A stretch of 64,000 nucleotides of DNA from Heterotrichella gracilis (Eukaryota; Sar; Xanthophyceae; Tribonematales; Xanthonemataceae): NCBI GenBank assembly GCA_032358255.1, contig JAULBX010028160.1, positions 62,001 to 126,000 on the forward strand, written 5' to 3'. Numbering within the stretch: the stretch's first letter is position 1; every line of letters begins with the position of its first letter. A program made the position numbers and the translations under genes. This document shows positions 1 to 11,700 of this stretch, piece after piece. Below the pieces are notes generated by a model. The model was given only the letters and a program-made list of their open reading frames with translations, was not told where the DNA came from and did no database searches.

Positions 1-1985
1 CACTTTTATTGTATTTGGATGTGTAAGTTACGCCCTTTGCCTGAAGTAGGAGGGTAGCAGGCGAGGAAATCAATTAATACACAAGCACAAGTAAGTAGAA
101 ATAAACGCCTGTTGGTCGAGGAGGTGGCGGCGGATAGTGCTGTTGACACAGGTGGGGGAATAAATAAATAACAATCAATAAATTGACAAATAGTAATTTT
201 AATGATGTAATATGATACCGGTCCTTGGGATGTTGACGCAGGTGGGGAAGTAAGCAACAGTAAATGAATATGAAAGGATAATAAGGGGAAACCCCATCAC
301 GATTTGCATATGCATAGGATCGAAGCTGCGGCAGGCGACCCCCTCAAAAACCTGCAACCCCCTTCACATTGTGCCCTTCTGCGTCTTCGCATGCGGCACC
401 AGCACGTGAGCCAGTTGTTGCATCTGGTTTGCGCCAGTGCGCGCCTATATGGCGTCATGCATCTGAATGTGGCACCATGCATGAGGAGCTGGTATTCGTT
501 TTCCTTCTTATACCATGGAATTGAACATTCCTACATACCCTGCATCTGCATTGGAGCCCTCCTTACACATGGGTTTGTAATCCCAATATGCCCCGCTACT
601 GCATTTGAGCCCTTCTAATACATAGAATTGTAATCTCAACATGCCCCCGCATATATGTGCAGGCAACCGAGGAGGGTCAGAAGGTGGCGCGCAACCAAGG
701 GGATACCTGGAAATCTGTGTGGCGTAAGAAGGACTACCCCGCTGCATGAGGCCCCCAAAGCTTGAGGGACGGTGCACAGCAGGGTTTTTTCACCAGGGTG
801 GTGGTGGTGGTGGTGGGAGGGTGAGGGAGAGGGAGGGGGGCCTGCTGGTGGATGCAGCGCAGCCACAATGCGAGTGCGCTGGTGGTGATGCTGGGCACAT
901 CCGATGGCCGGTGACCATGTGATTCATTATAGTAATTTATAATTATTTGCTCATTGTAATCTGGGTAAGCACCACACGGTGACACCACGAGAGGCCACCT
1001 GGCAGACAGCCTGCATCTGATTCATCACATGCACACACTATTGTACTATCAGTAATGCGGATGGTCTGGCACTGTTATGGCATGGCATTGCCGTCATGGT
1101 GTACACCATGCATGCACCGCCTATTGGCATTGCCATGGCCACCATATCATGTACCATATGGTGGCATGCATGGCACTGTGCAGCGAGTCATCATGGCACT
1201 GCCGGGCATCATGCATGCCATTCAATTCCAATCTTGCATGCAGTGAGGCTCACTGTGCAACGGCATTTGATGATGCATGATGTTGAGGCAACTTGAAGGC
1301 GCCGCCTGCGTACGTGCGTCTTGCTTATCATCACTGCAGCTGCTGCAGCACTTGACCCACGCCTTCCGAGAAGGAATTTCAATAGCGCTAATAAGACAAT
1401 ATAAAATAATTCACATCATTATTGATCTACATATGGTAACCTCGATGACCTAAGCATGCTGCATCTACCAGAAAAATCTTAACTTTAATGATTCTTCAGA
1501 CATCCTACACGTCACACTCTTACCAGCTCGTTCGATGTGAAGAACGATAATGTTTATTGCATAGACTTCAAAGTTTGCCGCGGGGCATGCCTCACTAGTA
1601 TGCCCTCGAGAGCCAGCCTCAGATCCAGAGGCAATTGACTCAATGGTCAGACAATTCCAGCGGCAATCGCTGTGACACCAGCTTCTAAACCAAACAGATT
1701 AGCAGCATCAGTCTGCTTGCCATGCACAACTGCAGTCCACTCCAACGACCATCGTTTGCATGGGCGTGTTTAGACAGAAGATTGTTCAAACCTATGCTGT
1801 CCTATGGGAACCATGTGTAGACCGCCATGTTGCTCATCATGAGCACAACTTGAAGGGCAGCGCTTGGTGTTGAGTGTGCTACTCCCTGCAGAACGTACGA
1901 TCCCCATGCCACAGTGTGTGCTGTTGGGGCTGGATCAGTAATCGGTGACACCTCCTCCAGAGTATCAAAGTCTTGGACGCGTGCC
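1..1985. other. Gene-free left flank
   Basis: I see no supported gene. Open frames here are short and lack family motifs. The first 260 bases carry two copies of a motif close to tgttgacRcaggtgggg beside AT-rich sequence. Bases 780-840 are G-rich with a (GGT)n run. A hairpin at about 1138-1165 is listed separately. Confidence 0.5.
1138..1165. repeat. Perfect 10-bp inverted repeat
   Basis: gccaccatat at 1138-1147 is matched by its reverse complement at 1156-1165 across an 8-base spacer, and the similarity extends weakly outward. It lies in a stretch rich in ATGC, CATG and GCAT words (about 1070-1240). No function is evident. Confidence 0.7.
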
Positions 1986-3604
1986 TCAGGCACTGGCTGG
2001 CTGCTTCTTGCTGAGCAGGTCGTCCTTCATGATTTCCTCCACCTTGGCAGCCATGATGAAGTCGTTTTCCGTCAAGCCATCCCGCGAGTGCGTCCACAGC
2101 TCACAGGTCAAATTGTTCCAACCCTGCAAAAAAAATGGTCCAATTTGCTACAATTACCTACTTCATTCCAGAAAGAAGCAGCAAGAAAAAAAGGGGACGC
2201 ACAGAGGCAATAGATTAGCAGTTGGCCTTGTCCATGCAGAGCGTGTACATGCTGCAAATGCAATACCATGCACATGGGGATGGCTACATTCTGCCATATG
2301 CTGTGGGGCAGTGGGTATGAAGTCCATTTATGGGCACATGCCAAGCCGCGGCATTCCATGCACTGACACTTGACGTGTGCTTGCCAAGTTTACTGCCCAG
2401 CCCAATTTACTCAAGCTACTGTGATAGTACCGTTCTGCTTTTATAGAAACTTACCACTAGGTGCAGATCCGGGTGATGTCCTTCCGCTTCAGCCACCTCG
2501 CCAATACGGGAGCATAGTTCCAACGCCTGCACGTAAGGCCGGGGTTTAGGGTTTACGTTTTAGGGTTTGGACAATGAGTAACAGATTTGCTGTAGTGCAG
2601 CTGGGGTCACAACCCTTGCGCCAAAGCTGCTGCATTGGGGTAGGTAACCAAAACCCTACGTGAGAGTGACAGGGGTCGAGGGGATGCAAACATAGGAGAA
2701 CGATCCACAAAGACACGTATCCCATAGGTTATCCCATATATGCTTTCTTGTCTGCAAGCTCAGGCCACTATCAAATTGGCGGTACGCGGGTTTGGCAGTG
2801 GCGCACGTTGCCCCCTTGAGGTAAATTTCCCTGTAATTACCCTGTAAGGGTTAACCCAAAAATCAACTTCGGGAAGAAACCCTACATCCTAAACTCTAAC
2901 TCTTAACCCTTAAACCTCAAACCCTAAGCAGTGTCACCTTCAGGAAGTTCTTGGTCCGCCAGACACGCCGCAAACGCAGCCTGGAGTGTTGGTCCTCAAA
3001 CAAGCTCCAGCCTGGCACCTGAAGCAGAGAGGGGTGGTCAACACTTCAAAAAATGGTTGATGTGCAGCTACTGCAGAGGACCACTGCCGCCCAAAGGGTT
3101 ATTGACCCACGACCATGTAGGGTTCAAGCCTTACACTTTCAAACGCCCTCTCAACAGATGTGACAGCAGGGACTAACACTGGTCAAGAACAAGCCACCCA
3201 GGGACTGTCAGGCATTCCCCAGTGTCCCTCAAATGTCCCTCAAGATTTGCAACAGCATTGAGAAGGGCTATACACACTAGCAGTGGCTGTTCAGATGACT
3301 CATAAGCACCAAGTCTGGGAGACTGGGTCGTCACCTGATCGAGCAGCTGTTCAGACTGGTTCCTGTCCAGCGTCATGCACATCCCCATGTACTCCAGTGC
3401 CCCCTCATCGGACTCACAGGGCTGGCAGCGCTTGGCTGTCAAGAGTTTCTCTGTTGCTCGAGTCTTCACACCGTGTCGAGGTGGCCTCCGAGTAGAGTGA
3501 GGGAGGCTCGGAAGGGTGTTTATGCATGCATGCATGTGTCGTGGGTGTGTTCCGAAAGCGCCCACTTCCCGTAAAAGGCTCAGACGACTGCGTGCCACCA
3601 ACAT
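1986..3604 (-). CDS. PCD: Pterin-4a-carbinolamine dehydratase (PCD), probably organelle-targeted
   Basis: Four exons (3604-3335, 3018-2938, 2526-2455, 2123-1986), all in phase 0, give 186 aa. The enzyme dehydrates 4a-hydroxytetrahydropterin in pterin recycling; plant homologs are organellar. The family signature is clear: KRCQPCES near residue 60 (plant PCDs have a similar KKCVPC), VPGW at 91-94, the catalytic EGHHPDLHL at about 132-140 with the His-His pair at 134-135, then WTHSRDGLTENDFIMAAK in the last exon. The first about 50 residues (MLVARSRLSLLREVG...) are rich in Arg, Ser and Leu with few acidic residues, like a transit peptide. The start at 3604 is the only in-frame ATG giving such a leader, but an extra upstream exon cannot be excluded. 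Intron 3 carries a LINE-type tail; the other introns hold telomere-like words. It reads toward the left flank with no close partner gene. Confidence 0.9.
2170..2262 (-). mobile_element. LINE-type 3' end in PCD intron 3
   Basis: Read on the minus strand, a short frame ending ...CMDKANC and stop is followed by gcctctgtgcgtcccctttt and a degenerate pyrimidine tail. Both parts recur in the window: the coding end resembles the LINE fragment at 10.95 kb, and the tail matches the repeats at 34.7, 35.0 and 63.9 kb. I read it as a heavily 5'-truncated non-LTR insertion. Confidence 0.5.
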
Positions 3605-4687
3605 CGTGGCTCATCTTAGCGAAAAGCTGCTATCTGCTAGAAAATAACACGCATATATGTGCTGTGGGCAGACGTAGGGACACGGTTGCTGGAATACTCT
3701 TTTGCCAGCACTGAAACCCTTATTTAGGGCCTAAAGCACCCAGGAGGTGATCACCACCTAGGTGTTCGAGCCGATTTAGGGGTCGAAACCCTAGAGGGCA
3801 GTGGGTATGACTGTGTTGAACAACAATGACCAGGCTGAGGGGTCCACTTTTGCTCCTCAGTGAAGGAGCCTTGCAACACAACCTGGCGCACTCAACGGCT
3901 ACTTGACAAGTTTCTGAACAGTGTTTCTAAAACAATTACACCACTGACTCAGCTCTGCGCACATGTACCCCACTGAGCGGGCTTCCGTATGACCAAGCAA
4001 GCTATTAGTACGCTGTTCAAGCAGGCTGCAAGAACAATTTCTACATCCTAACACTATGAGCCCTACAATGTCATGGCATGCGTAAACTAAATGCATACAC
4101 TGAACGGGAGCGACTGACAACTATCAACGTACTGAAACATTTCACACCAAACAACAGGCACAAGAAAACCATCACACGGCAGATGCTGCACAGCGACTTT
4201 TCAACACAGGTTACACCAGTGTCTTGGCGTATCAAGAATGCGCAGACTGCACCTCTGCATGGGGTACAGACCTCAATAAGATGGAGAGGGAGGAAGTAAC
4301 AGCGCCTACTGCTGCGCCTGGATGTCCCCCAGGGACCTGACACCCACTCCTTCCCCAGAATGGCCTACAGTGACATATACATTGCTGCGGCGGACACCCT
4401 AAACCCTAAACCCTACACCCACTACCCATATTACCCTGCTCCACAATTCCGTCCCTTGGCGCTGCGTGCCCAGCAACAACAACGAGGTCCGCTATTCTGT
4501 TCTATTATGTGGATCCCATATCCCAGCAACAATGTCCACTCATCCATTATATGGCACTCCCAACCCAGCCCAGGAACAAGATCCCACTAGCCCATTTTAT
4601 GACGCCTCCAGCCCACCCCAGCCTGAAGATCCAATATTCCATTTTTATGGCGCCTCCAGCAACGCTTCGAGGTCCACTGTTTCCATC
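3605..4687. other. Intergenic, with imperfect tandem repeat
   Basis: No gene is supported. Bases about 4466-4690 hold three to four degenerate copies of a 55-60-base unit containing words like ggcgcctccagca and tccattWtatgg, which run into the last exon of the membrane-protein gene. Telomere-type words (ccctaaaccctaaaccct) occur near 4390. Confidence 0.5.
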
Positions 4688-6592
4688 CTACGGCGCCTCC
4701 AGCACAGCCACCAAGTACTTGAGCCACAGGGCCACTGGGAGGAAGAACAGCACCAGCCCTGTGCCCGCCGCCGACATGCTCTCAAAGACTGGGTGGTAGT
4801 AGCGGGCTGTGATGCAGCCATCCAGGGAGGTGAGGATGATGAACAGGAAGCTGAGGGCTGCGGGGACTGCCAGGGCAATGGCCACCAGCGGCGTGTTCCT
4901 GCGGTCCCTGCAGCGGTGCAGAGAGGTGGTTTAGGGTGTAGGATTTGGGGTTTGGGGTCCCTGCACCCTGATATGAACAGGTGGTTTAGGGTTCAGAATT
5001 TGGGGTTTGTTGCGGGTCCTGCACCCGGTGCAAACAGGTGGTTTAGGATTTGGGCTTTAGGGTTGGGGTTTCGGGTTTGGGGTTTGCGGTTCCTGCACCA
5101 GCGCAAGCAGGCGGTTTGTGGTTTGGGGTTCCGGGTTCCTGCACCTGTGCAAGCAGGCGATTTAGAATTTGGTGTTTTGAGGTTCCTGCACCGGTGCAAA
5201 CCGATGATCCATGCCTGCACCACAGCAGCCAGCAGATGGATAACTGCACTCTTGGGCGCTAATACGCACTTTCGAACCAAACCCCGGCTTGTGCCCATGC
5301 CCTTCTGGCAAAATGCCAGCAGCTCGGCAGCGCTCACCTTGCATGCGAGATGGCTATGCAGGCTTCCGACACGCACTGCGCCACCACCGAGGCCCCCAGG
5401 AGGATGTGGTCAGACATGACTTGGTGCACCACAGTGAAGTGGCCATCTGCCTCCACCACTGTGTACGAGTTGGCAAAGAAGCCTGCGCAGCAACACAGAG
5501 CCAAGGTCAGTGCGCGCAGGGACGCAGCTGCTTGAAGTATCCCTACTGTTTGCTTTACCCCCCACACACGCGCCCATGAACATCAGCCTAGCCATCTAGG
5601 AACATGTGGAAACAAAGTCAAGACACCCTGGTTCTCGCAAGAAAGGCACGAAAATGTAGGGGAAGAGTACGCGCACAGAACTACAAAGATAAGCGCACAA
5701 ACCACATACCCAAGCTGAGCAGTTGGTACAAGGTCAGGGACGCAGCCACCTACCCAAGTTGTGCAGGTAATACACGACAAAGCGCGCGGCTGCTTGCGCG
5801 GCGTACAGCAGCACCGGCCCTCCAAACTTGAGGCGGGTGAAGTCATGCCTGAAGAGGGTACCCACCAGCACCGCGCGAAGCACCAGGACCATGGCGGGGA
5901 GCGCCTGCCCCGCCCGCCTCAGCACTGCGTCAAACCAGGCCAGGGGCATGTGGGCTGTGAGGCCTTTCCTCCCTGCAAGGATGGAGCATGGTTAGGGTTT
6001 TACATATGGGCGTTTTTGCCAGGACCAGGTACACTTGCTAACACCCGCTAGGCTAGCAGACTGGCTAAGCCTTGCCATAGAGCCATGGCTTAGACAACGG
6101 CATAGGCATTAACCTGAGTGGAAGGGTAGAGGTGGCAGCGGCTCTCTTCTGACACACACACTTCACAGGACACAGTGCGGTTCTCATCCTTTTCTTCAAC
6201 CAGTGTGCACGCTTGGTGGTGGTGTGGCTCACCTCGGTAGGGTTTAGGGTTTACGGTTTAGTGCTAAGGGTTTCGGATTTAGAGTGTTGGTGTTGCTCAC
6301 CTCTGTATGTCCACACGCCCAGCAGGATGAAGGCCACCCAGAACAAGACCGAGGCCAGGAAAACGAGCCTAAAGTGCTTGGAGTACTTGCGAGGCCGGTA
6401 CTCTGAGATGGCTGTCAGCGGTCGCAGGTCCCTTTCTTCTGTGTGGGTGGAGCTGGACTCTGCGGTGCTGACGCAGTCTTCTTCATACACCTCAAGCTCG
6501 AGAGGCGCGTAGGGCACCTGCCCGGTGGAGTCGGTGGTTTCGCGCACCACCATCTGGGCCACCCGTCGCCGCTGCACGAACGCAGTCTGCAT
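4688..6592 (-). CDS. Multi-span membrane protein, family not recognised
   Basis: Four exons (6592-6301, 5972-5754, 5482-5338, 4907-4688) join in frame to 291 aa ending ...VAVLEAP. The N-terminal about 65 residues are soluble and acidic/Ser-Thr rich (EVYEEDCVSTAESSSTHTEE). Hydrophobic segments follow: LVFLASVLFWVAFILLGVW, a region around LPAMVLVLRAVLVGTLF, LLYAAQAAARFVVYYL, HILLGASVVAQCVSEACIAI, LVAIALAVPAALSFLFIIL and GLVLFFLPVALWLKYLVAVL. That suggests five to six spans with a cytosolic N terminus. A conserved-looking NSYTVVEADGHFTVVHQVMSDH stretch lies between spans. I do not recognise the family, and the sequence gives no substrate. The ATG at 6592 is the first in frame; the exon could instead start at a splice acceptor just inside it, so the N terminus is uncertain. 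Each intron holds telomere-type repeats. Confidence 0.7.
4908..5215 (-). repeat. Tandem copies of an intron 3 acceptor region
   Basis: Five to six copies of a 45-70-base unit sit directly upstream of exon 4 of the membrane-protein gene. On the plus strand each has ggttcctgcaccNgtgcaaRcagg followed by tttaggRtttgggg. The copy at 4908 is the functional acceptor. The others repeat the acceptor region with telomere-type linkers, so this is local duplication of a splice boundary. Confidence 0.75.
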
Positions 6593-6959
6593 GGAGCCCA
6601 GCTGTTGTGGGGTTTTAGGGTCAGAACCGGCTGTCAGAGGGTAGAGCACCAGGAAACGCTGTGGAAGAGCTTAGTAAGGCTGATGCCCAGGTGCCACTGC
6701 TGGTGCTGGCAGAATTGTTTCGCTTTACTGATGAGCTGTGTTTGTGTACTCCTGTATCAATTATGCTTGCGGCTGCTTGTGAATCAGCCTGCTTGGGCTG
6801 TGGTTTTAGAGCCCTGCCCGTGGTTTCCGTGGCTGCTGCTTACTAATGCACGGGGACTCCAAGGAAGCTGCGCGATGTGGGTTCAGCCGCTGGCCTCTGC
6901 GTGAACAGGTTTACCCAGCTGGATTCATAAATCGACGCTATTTCTTGCTAGAAAAACCC

Positions 6960-7035
6960 TCATTTGCTGAAGACGAAGAAGTAGAGGAGCAACACCACCA
7001 GCACGAGGTTGACGCTCAAAACTGGGACGATGTAC
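6960..7035 (-). CDS. Possible terminal exon with a C-terminal membrane span
   Basis: After an acceptor (gcctgcag) on the minus strand, 25 codons read YIVPVLSVNLVLVVLLLYFFVFSK then stop: one strong hydrophobic helix at a C terminus. No donor precedes the stop, so it would be the last exon of a gene whose earlier exons I cannot identify between 7.1 and 8.7 kb. It could also be a chance frame. It lies 368 bases upstream of the membrane-protein start on the same strand. Confidence 0.25.
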
Positions 7036-8797
7036 CTGCAGGCCACGCGTCGCGTCAGCTCACGCCACGGAGGACCAGGCATGGAACACCCAAGCCCCAG
7101 GGTCCGTGCCGCCACGGCATCAGTGCCGACACTCGAGCTACAACGTAACCCCCCAGCACGACGCACTGCTGCATGCATGCATATGCCACTTCAACAGTTG
7201 CCGCGCGGCAAGGGAACCACGCCCTACACTGGGCACCGGGTGAAACCAATGCAGCGAGGGAACGGCTGCAGAGGAGAGGAGCAAAGATCCCGAGCGAAGC
7301 ACCACCTCCATCTCCACAACCTGTCTGTTAGGATGGGGCCTATCGAGGGCATTATCACTCACTGTGAATATCACTTTATTTCCGCCCACACGCACGCCCA
7401 GCTGAAACGGTCCCCCGAGTCCCCCGGTTCAGATGAGCCGTTTGTGAGTAGAGAACCTCTAGCTTCCTCAGGATCGGACGACATAGTGCGACCCAGCGTG
7501 TGCAAGGAAAGTTCAAACCCTGGCAGCCTTGTACTGGCGCCAGACACGCGGGCAAAGGCTGCTATGGGCTCCTGGGGCAACAAACTGCTGTAGACAAGGG
7601 CGTGAAACTATTTGGCAACCGCTATACCCGCGTTTTGGCTAGCATCGCGCAGCTTTGAAGCGGCTGAAACGCTGCTGGCGTGCACCACCGGCTTTCTCCC
7701 CGCTTGCATTTATGTGTTCTCCTATCTGGCAGAAAATAAAGTATCTCGAGCGTATCGCGCCAAGCAAGTTTGCGGCGGTAGAAAGTCCTGCCGGTGTGTG
7801 CTCACAACACCATAACCTGCATAGCTGTTGAACACATCGCGACCGGAGGGCTTGCGCTGGCGATATACAGGTGAAAGAAGGTGCGTGGCTGTTGCAAGAG
7901 GAGCTTTTATTGCCGCGCTGGCGGCCCCCGGGGTACAGCTGTTCACATGACGGGACACCGCGTGTGACACCTTTGCCTTTTTCTCTGCAAGTGCACACGC
8001 CTTTTCCCGTTTTTGGTGTGAAAGATACCCCGCGCTTGCACGGCTGTTGCTGAAACCGAACAGACACCATCACCAGATTGCGACATCGGCCTTGCGAAAC
8101 GTGTGTACACTGCCGGGACCGGTGGTAGACCCTGCAAAGCAACTGCCTGTGCCAAGCAGCAATTTCTCGTTCACTTCAACCCCGATGCGACACTTTGCAC
8201 CCAGTTGTTTGCCATCCGCGACAAGCTGTCACCGGTTCCCGCCATGTCAGCGTGACACTCGTTTGAATGTTTCCAAAACAAAGCGGTGCACCCACATGTG
8301 GCCACAGTGGGTCACCAACTCATCGTTATTTCCGTTATATTTGCTTTCAACCGAATGGACTCCCGGGTGGGCTAGAGGCCAGTGATGGCTGACGTGGAGG
8401 TCTCGGCCAGGTGACGCCCACTGGGTGCCATTTCAAGTTTGTTCCACACGCTTCTATGGGAGTGTGAGTCAGGACTAGCTGCCTCAGCGGGGATTTCATT
8501 CTAGGATGTTGGTAGGGGTTTATCGCACGACGGCTTGCTTTGAGGTGGTATGTTTGGGGCGTGTATCGTGTCCACCGGTGGGCGATGCGGCGGATGCTGG
8601 TCCAGCTTCTTTCCTGCCCAGCAACCCCTTAGCCTTTCCCACCTTTATGGTGTTGCCTCCCTTCCTCTATTCTGTACGTCGCTGCAGTATGCTGGGGGGG
8701 AATATTCGAAACGCACCCAGCACCTAGCTGCCCTTCCTTGCTATGACTTCATCCCCTTGTGCTGCAGACCTTCGACGACTAACGACGCACGAGAAGG
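7036..8797. other. Intergenic; upstream region of the MGC gene
   Basis: No gene can be supported. A 167-codon minus-strand frame (7639-8142) has no motif, is rich in Cys and Arg and shows no splice context, so I did not call it. The stretch should contain the promoter and 5' UTR of the gene starting at 8798. I found no clear TATA box near it. Confidence 0.45.
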
Positions 8798-11700
8798 ATG
8801 GGTTGCTTTGCCTCCAAGCCCGAGGGGACTGCAGATGCAGTTCCAAACCAGTCTGCTTCGATACAGTAAGCACTTTTGGCCCCTTGTGTCACATAGCGTG
8901 TGTACACCAATACCTTACAACCCCTTGTGTGCTGTGCCTATGGCAAGACCCTCCTGTGACACCCCCTTGGCTTCTGCTTGCGTGCTACAAGCCCTCTCGA
9001 AATACAACCGAAAAGCCCAAAGGGCCCACTAAGGTATGCACCATGTGTACACCAGGGACGTTCCAGCATTGTTGAAACCTTCCATAAAACCCTTCACCAA
9101 ACCCTACCCCACGCTGCGCCTGGCATACACCTTGTTCCCACCCGCCCACCTCCCTGCACTCTAAACGCTGCCTAGTAGGCAGCAAGTGGCGGCTGCCAAG
9201 GAGCAGGTGGCCTAAACCCTGAACCCTAAACCCTGGCCCAGCCTGCGCCCCAGTGCCAACCCACCACTGTGCACCCACCCACTGACCTCCTGTCCTGTGC
9301 AAACTTTAAACCTCAAAGACTTGCCCTGTGCTCCAGGAGGCTGGTGCCCGGTGCGCTGCCCACCCACCCACCCCCCATCCTATCCAATCCCTAACCCTTA
9401 AACCCTAAATCGTGAAACTTGTGCCCCAGGGAGCAAGTGACGGCAGCCAAGGAGCGGGTGGCAGAGGATCTGCCGTAAACCGTAAAACCTAACACCTCGG
9501 CTCCAAACCATGAACCCTGTGTTGCAGGGAGCAAGTGACGGCAGCCAAGCAGCAGGTGGCAGAGGCGCTGCCCACCCACCTGCCCGCCTACCGCCTGTAA
9601 CCCTTAAACCCTAAACCCTGTGCCCCAGGGAGCAAGTGACGGCAGCCAAGCAGCAGGTGGCAGAGGCGCTGCCCACCCACCCGCCCACCTACCGCCTGTA
9701 ACCCTCAAACCCTAAACCCTGTGCCCCAGGGAGCAAGTGACGGCCGCCAAGCAGCAGGTGGCAGAGGCGCTGCCCACCCACCAACCCACCCACCTTCTGT
9801 AACCATTAAACCCTTAAAACCTAAACCCTAACCCTGTGCCCCAGGGAGCAAGTGACTGCCGCCAAGGAGCAGGTGGCTGAGGCTCTGCCCACTGTGGCCG
9901 CGGGCGCCAAGCAGCTTGATGAGAAGGCAGGCACTGATGTGAGCCAATACGTGGAGAAGGTCAAGGGGATGGTGGGGGAGGCCAAGGCCAAGCCTGCAGA
10001 GGTGCGCAAGTGATGAGGGTCTGAGTTAGTTTGGATTGTTTTTCCCTGGAGGGCTGCTTGCTGGCTCAGGCTGGCTTTCTTGCCTGAATGCATGTAATTA
10101 TAGTTACTTGTTAAAGTGAGGGTAGGTCAAGGCCAGGCCTGCAGAGGTGAGTCAACGATCTCGGTCTGATTAGATCTGCCCTTTCTTTTATGAAAGCAGC
10201 AGCAGGTTTTGGGACTCTTGCGCTCTCTAAAGTCACAATTTTACTTTTGCTGTGTTTTCTTATCACCAGTGCAAGGCAGACGGGCATGCTGGGCGCACCC
10301 ATTCCCTCACACACCCATAATAGCCCTCTGCGCTGCTTTCTGCACTGCAACCCCTGATGCATCCCTGAACACTGAACCCCAATGCAACCCCTGAAACAGC
10401 CGTCGGCCTCCTTCTCACACTGAACCCATCCTCTTTAGGGTTACACAGAGGGTGCTGCAGTGGCTTCGGCAGAGGGACCCGCACCAGTCGCACCAGCGGG
10501 AGCCCCTGTGGCCCAGGCAGAGGAGCATGACAACTTCACTGACGCAGTTGAGGTAAGCGGAGCACAACAAACAAAGGCATAAGTATGGTTATTGTACAAC
10601 AGAAATATTATTATTCTTATGACAAAAGCATTGCAGCACAAAAGCAGCCTTGCACAAGTTTGCGCCACCCAACCCTGTCCTGGCCACCCAGTCCTGCCGG
10701 CGTAATAAACAAAACTGGCAGATGGCAATGCCATGCAATGTGGCTGTGTGCAGCTCCCATAACCCACCGTTGTGTGGTATGGAATGGTTGGTCATTGACT
10801 GGCATGCAAGAACGAGGTAGTTAGTGGTTGCCAGGTGTGGGGAGAAATTCCCTGTGTACATGACAACCTCACCAGGATTGGGCTCCTGGCCAAGGTGTAG
10901 TTAGTTAGTTAGTTAGTTAGTTAGTTACATGCATTCCAGCAAAATAGCCAGATTAGCAGTCGGTCTTGCACATGCGGCGCCATGCAGCTCTTTCCTGGCA
11001 CTGTTTGAACCATCTATTGATCCCACGCGACTTGAGGTCCTGCTGGAGTAGGTCAGCCCACGTGGCCCTAGTGTTACTTAAAGGTGTAGTTGCTAGACCA
11101 AATTTTTCCTGGGACTAGCAAGACTCCACAAAGACTGCACGCTGTGTTATAATTTGCAATGCAAAGGCGAGAAATGCCCTGCCTGAATTTAATTCTGTAG
11201 AATTCCAAGCCTGTTCGATTTTACAAATACCGTGTGCGCACCCACATGGAGTCACTGTTACCGGTCTAAGGAACAGGAAACCATCAGCTTGGTCTTTCGA
11301 GTTTAGCTAGTTTAGCATTCCATATACACCTCAGCCTGCGTGGTGTGTAGTTCAATGTGAAAGCCATTTTTTCTTCTGTCTCCCACTCTTTCGGTATCGC
11401 CCGCTGGGAGCTACCCATGGGTGGCCTCTTTTTTCCCCGCTTTGTTTTCAAATTTTTTTCCCCGTTCTTTTTCGGTGCCCCCTGCTGAGCGCTACCTGTG
11501 TGTGGCCTCAGGATGCACAGCACGGGCTTCCAGCGGCGCCTTGATACCATGGGGATAAAGGGGATCTGCGCCACAGTGATCTGAAAAACCTCCCTGGGAG
11601 AAACGGGCTGTGCAATCAAGCAGGGGACACCGGGGATTGCGCCAGGCAGCGAGTCCTGAATCATGTTTGGTGTCCAGTGCACCCCCAGTTTACATACCTG

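Noticed and set aside
6301-6649. Start of the membrane-protein gene at 6649
   Set aside because: The codon there is GTG and the extra 19 codons contain telomere-type sequence; the first ATG is at 6592.
7639-8142. 167-aa minus-strand frame
   Set aside because: Its composition (Arg, Cys, Ser, Gln) matches no family and it has no exon neighbours.
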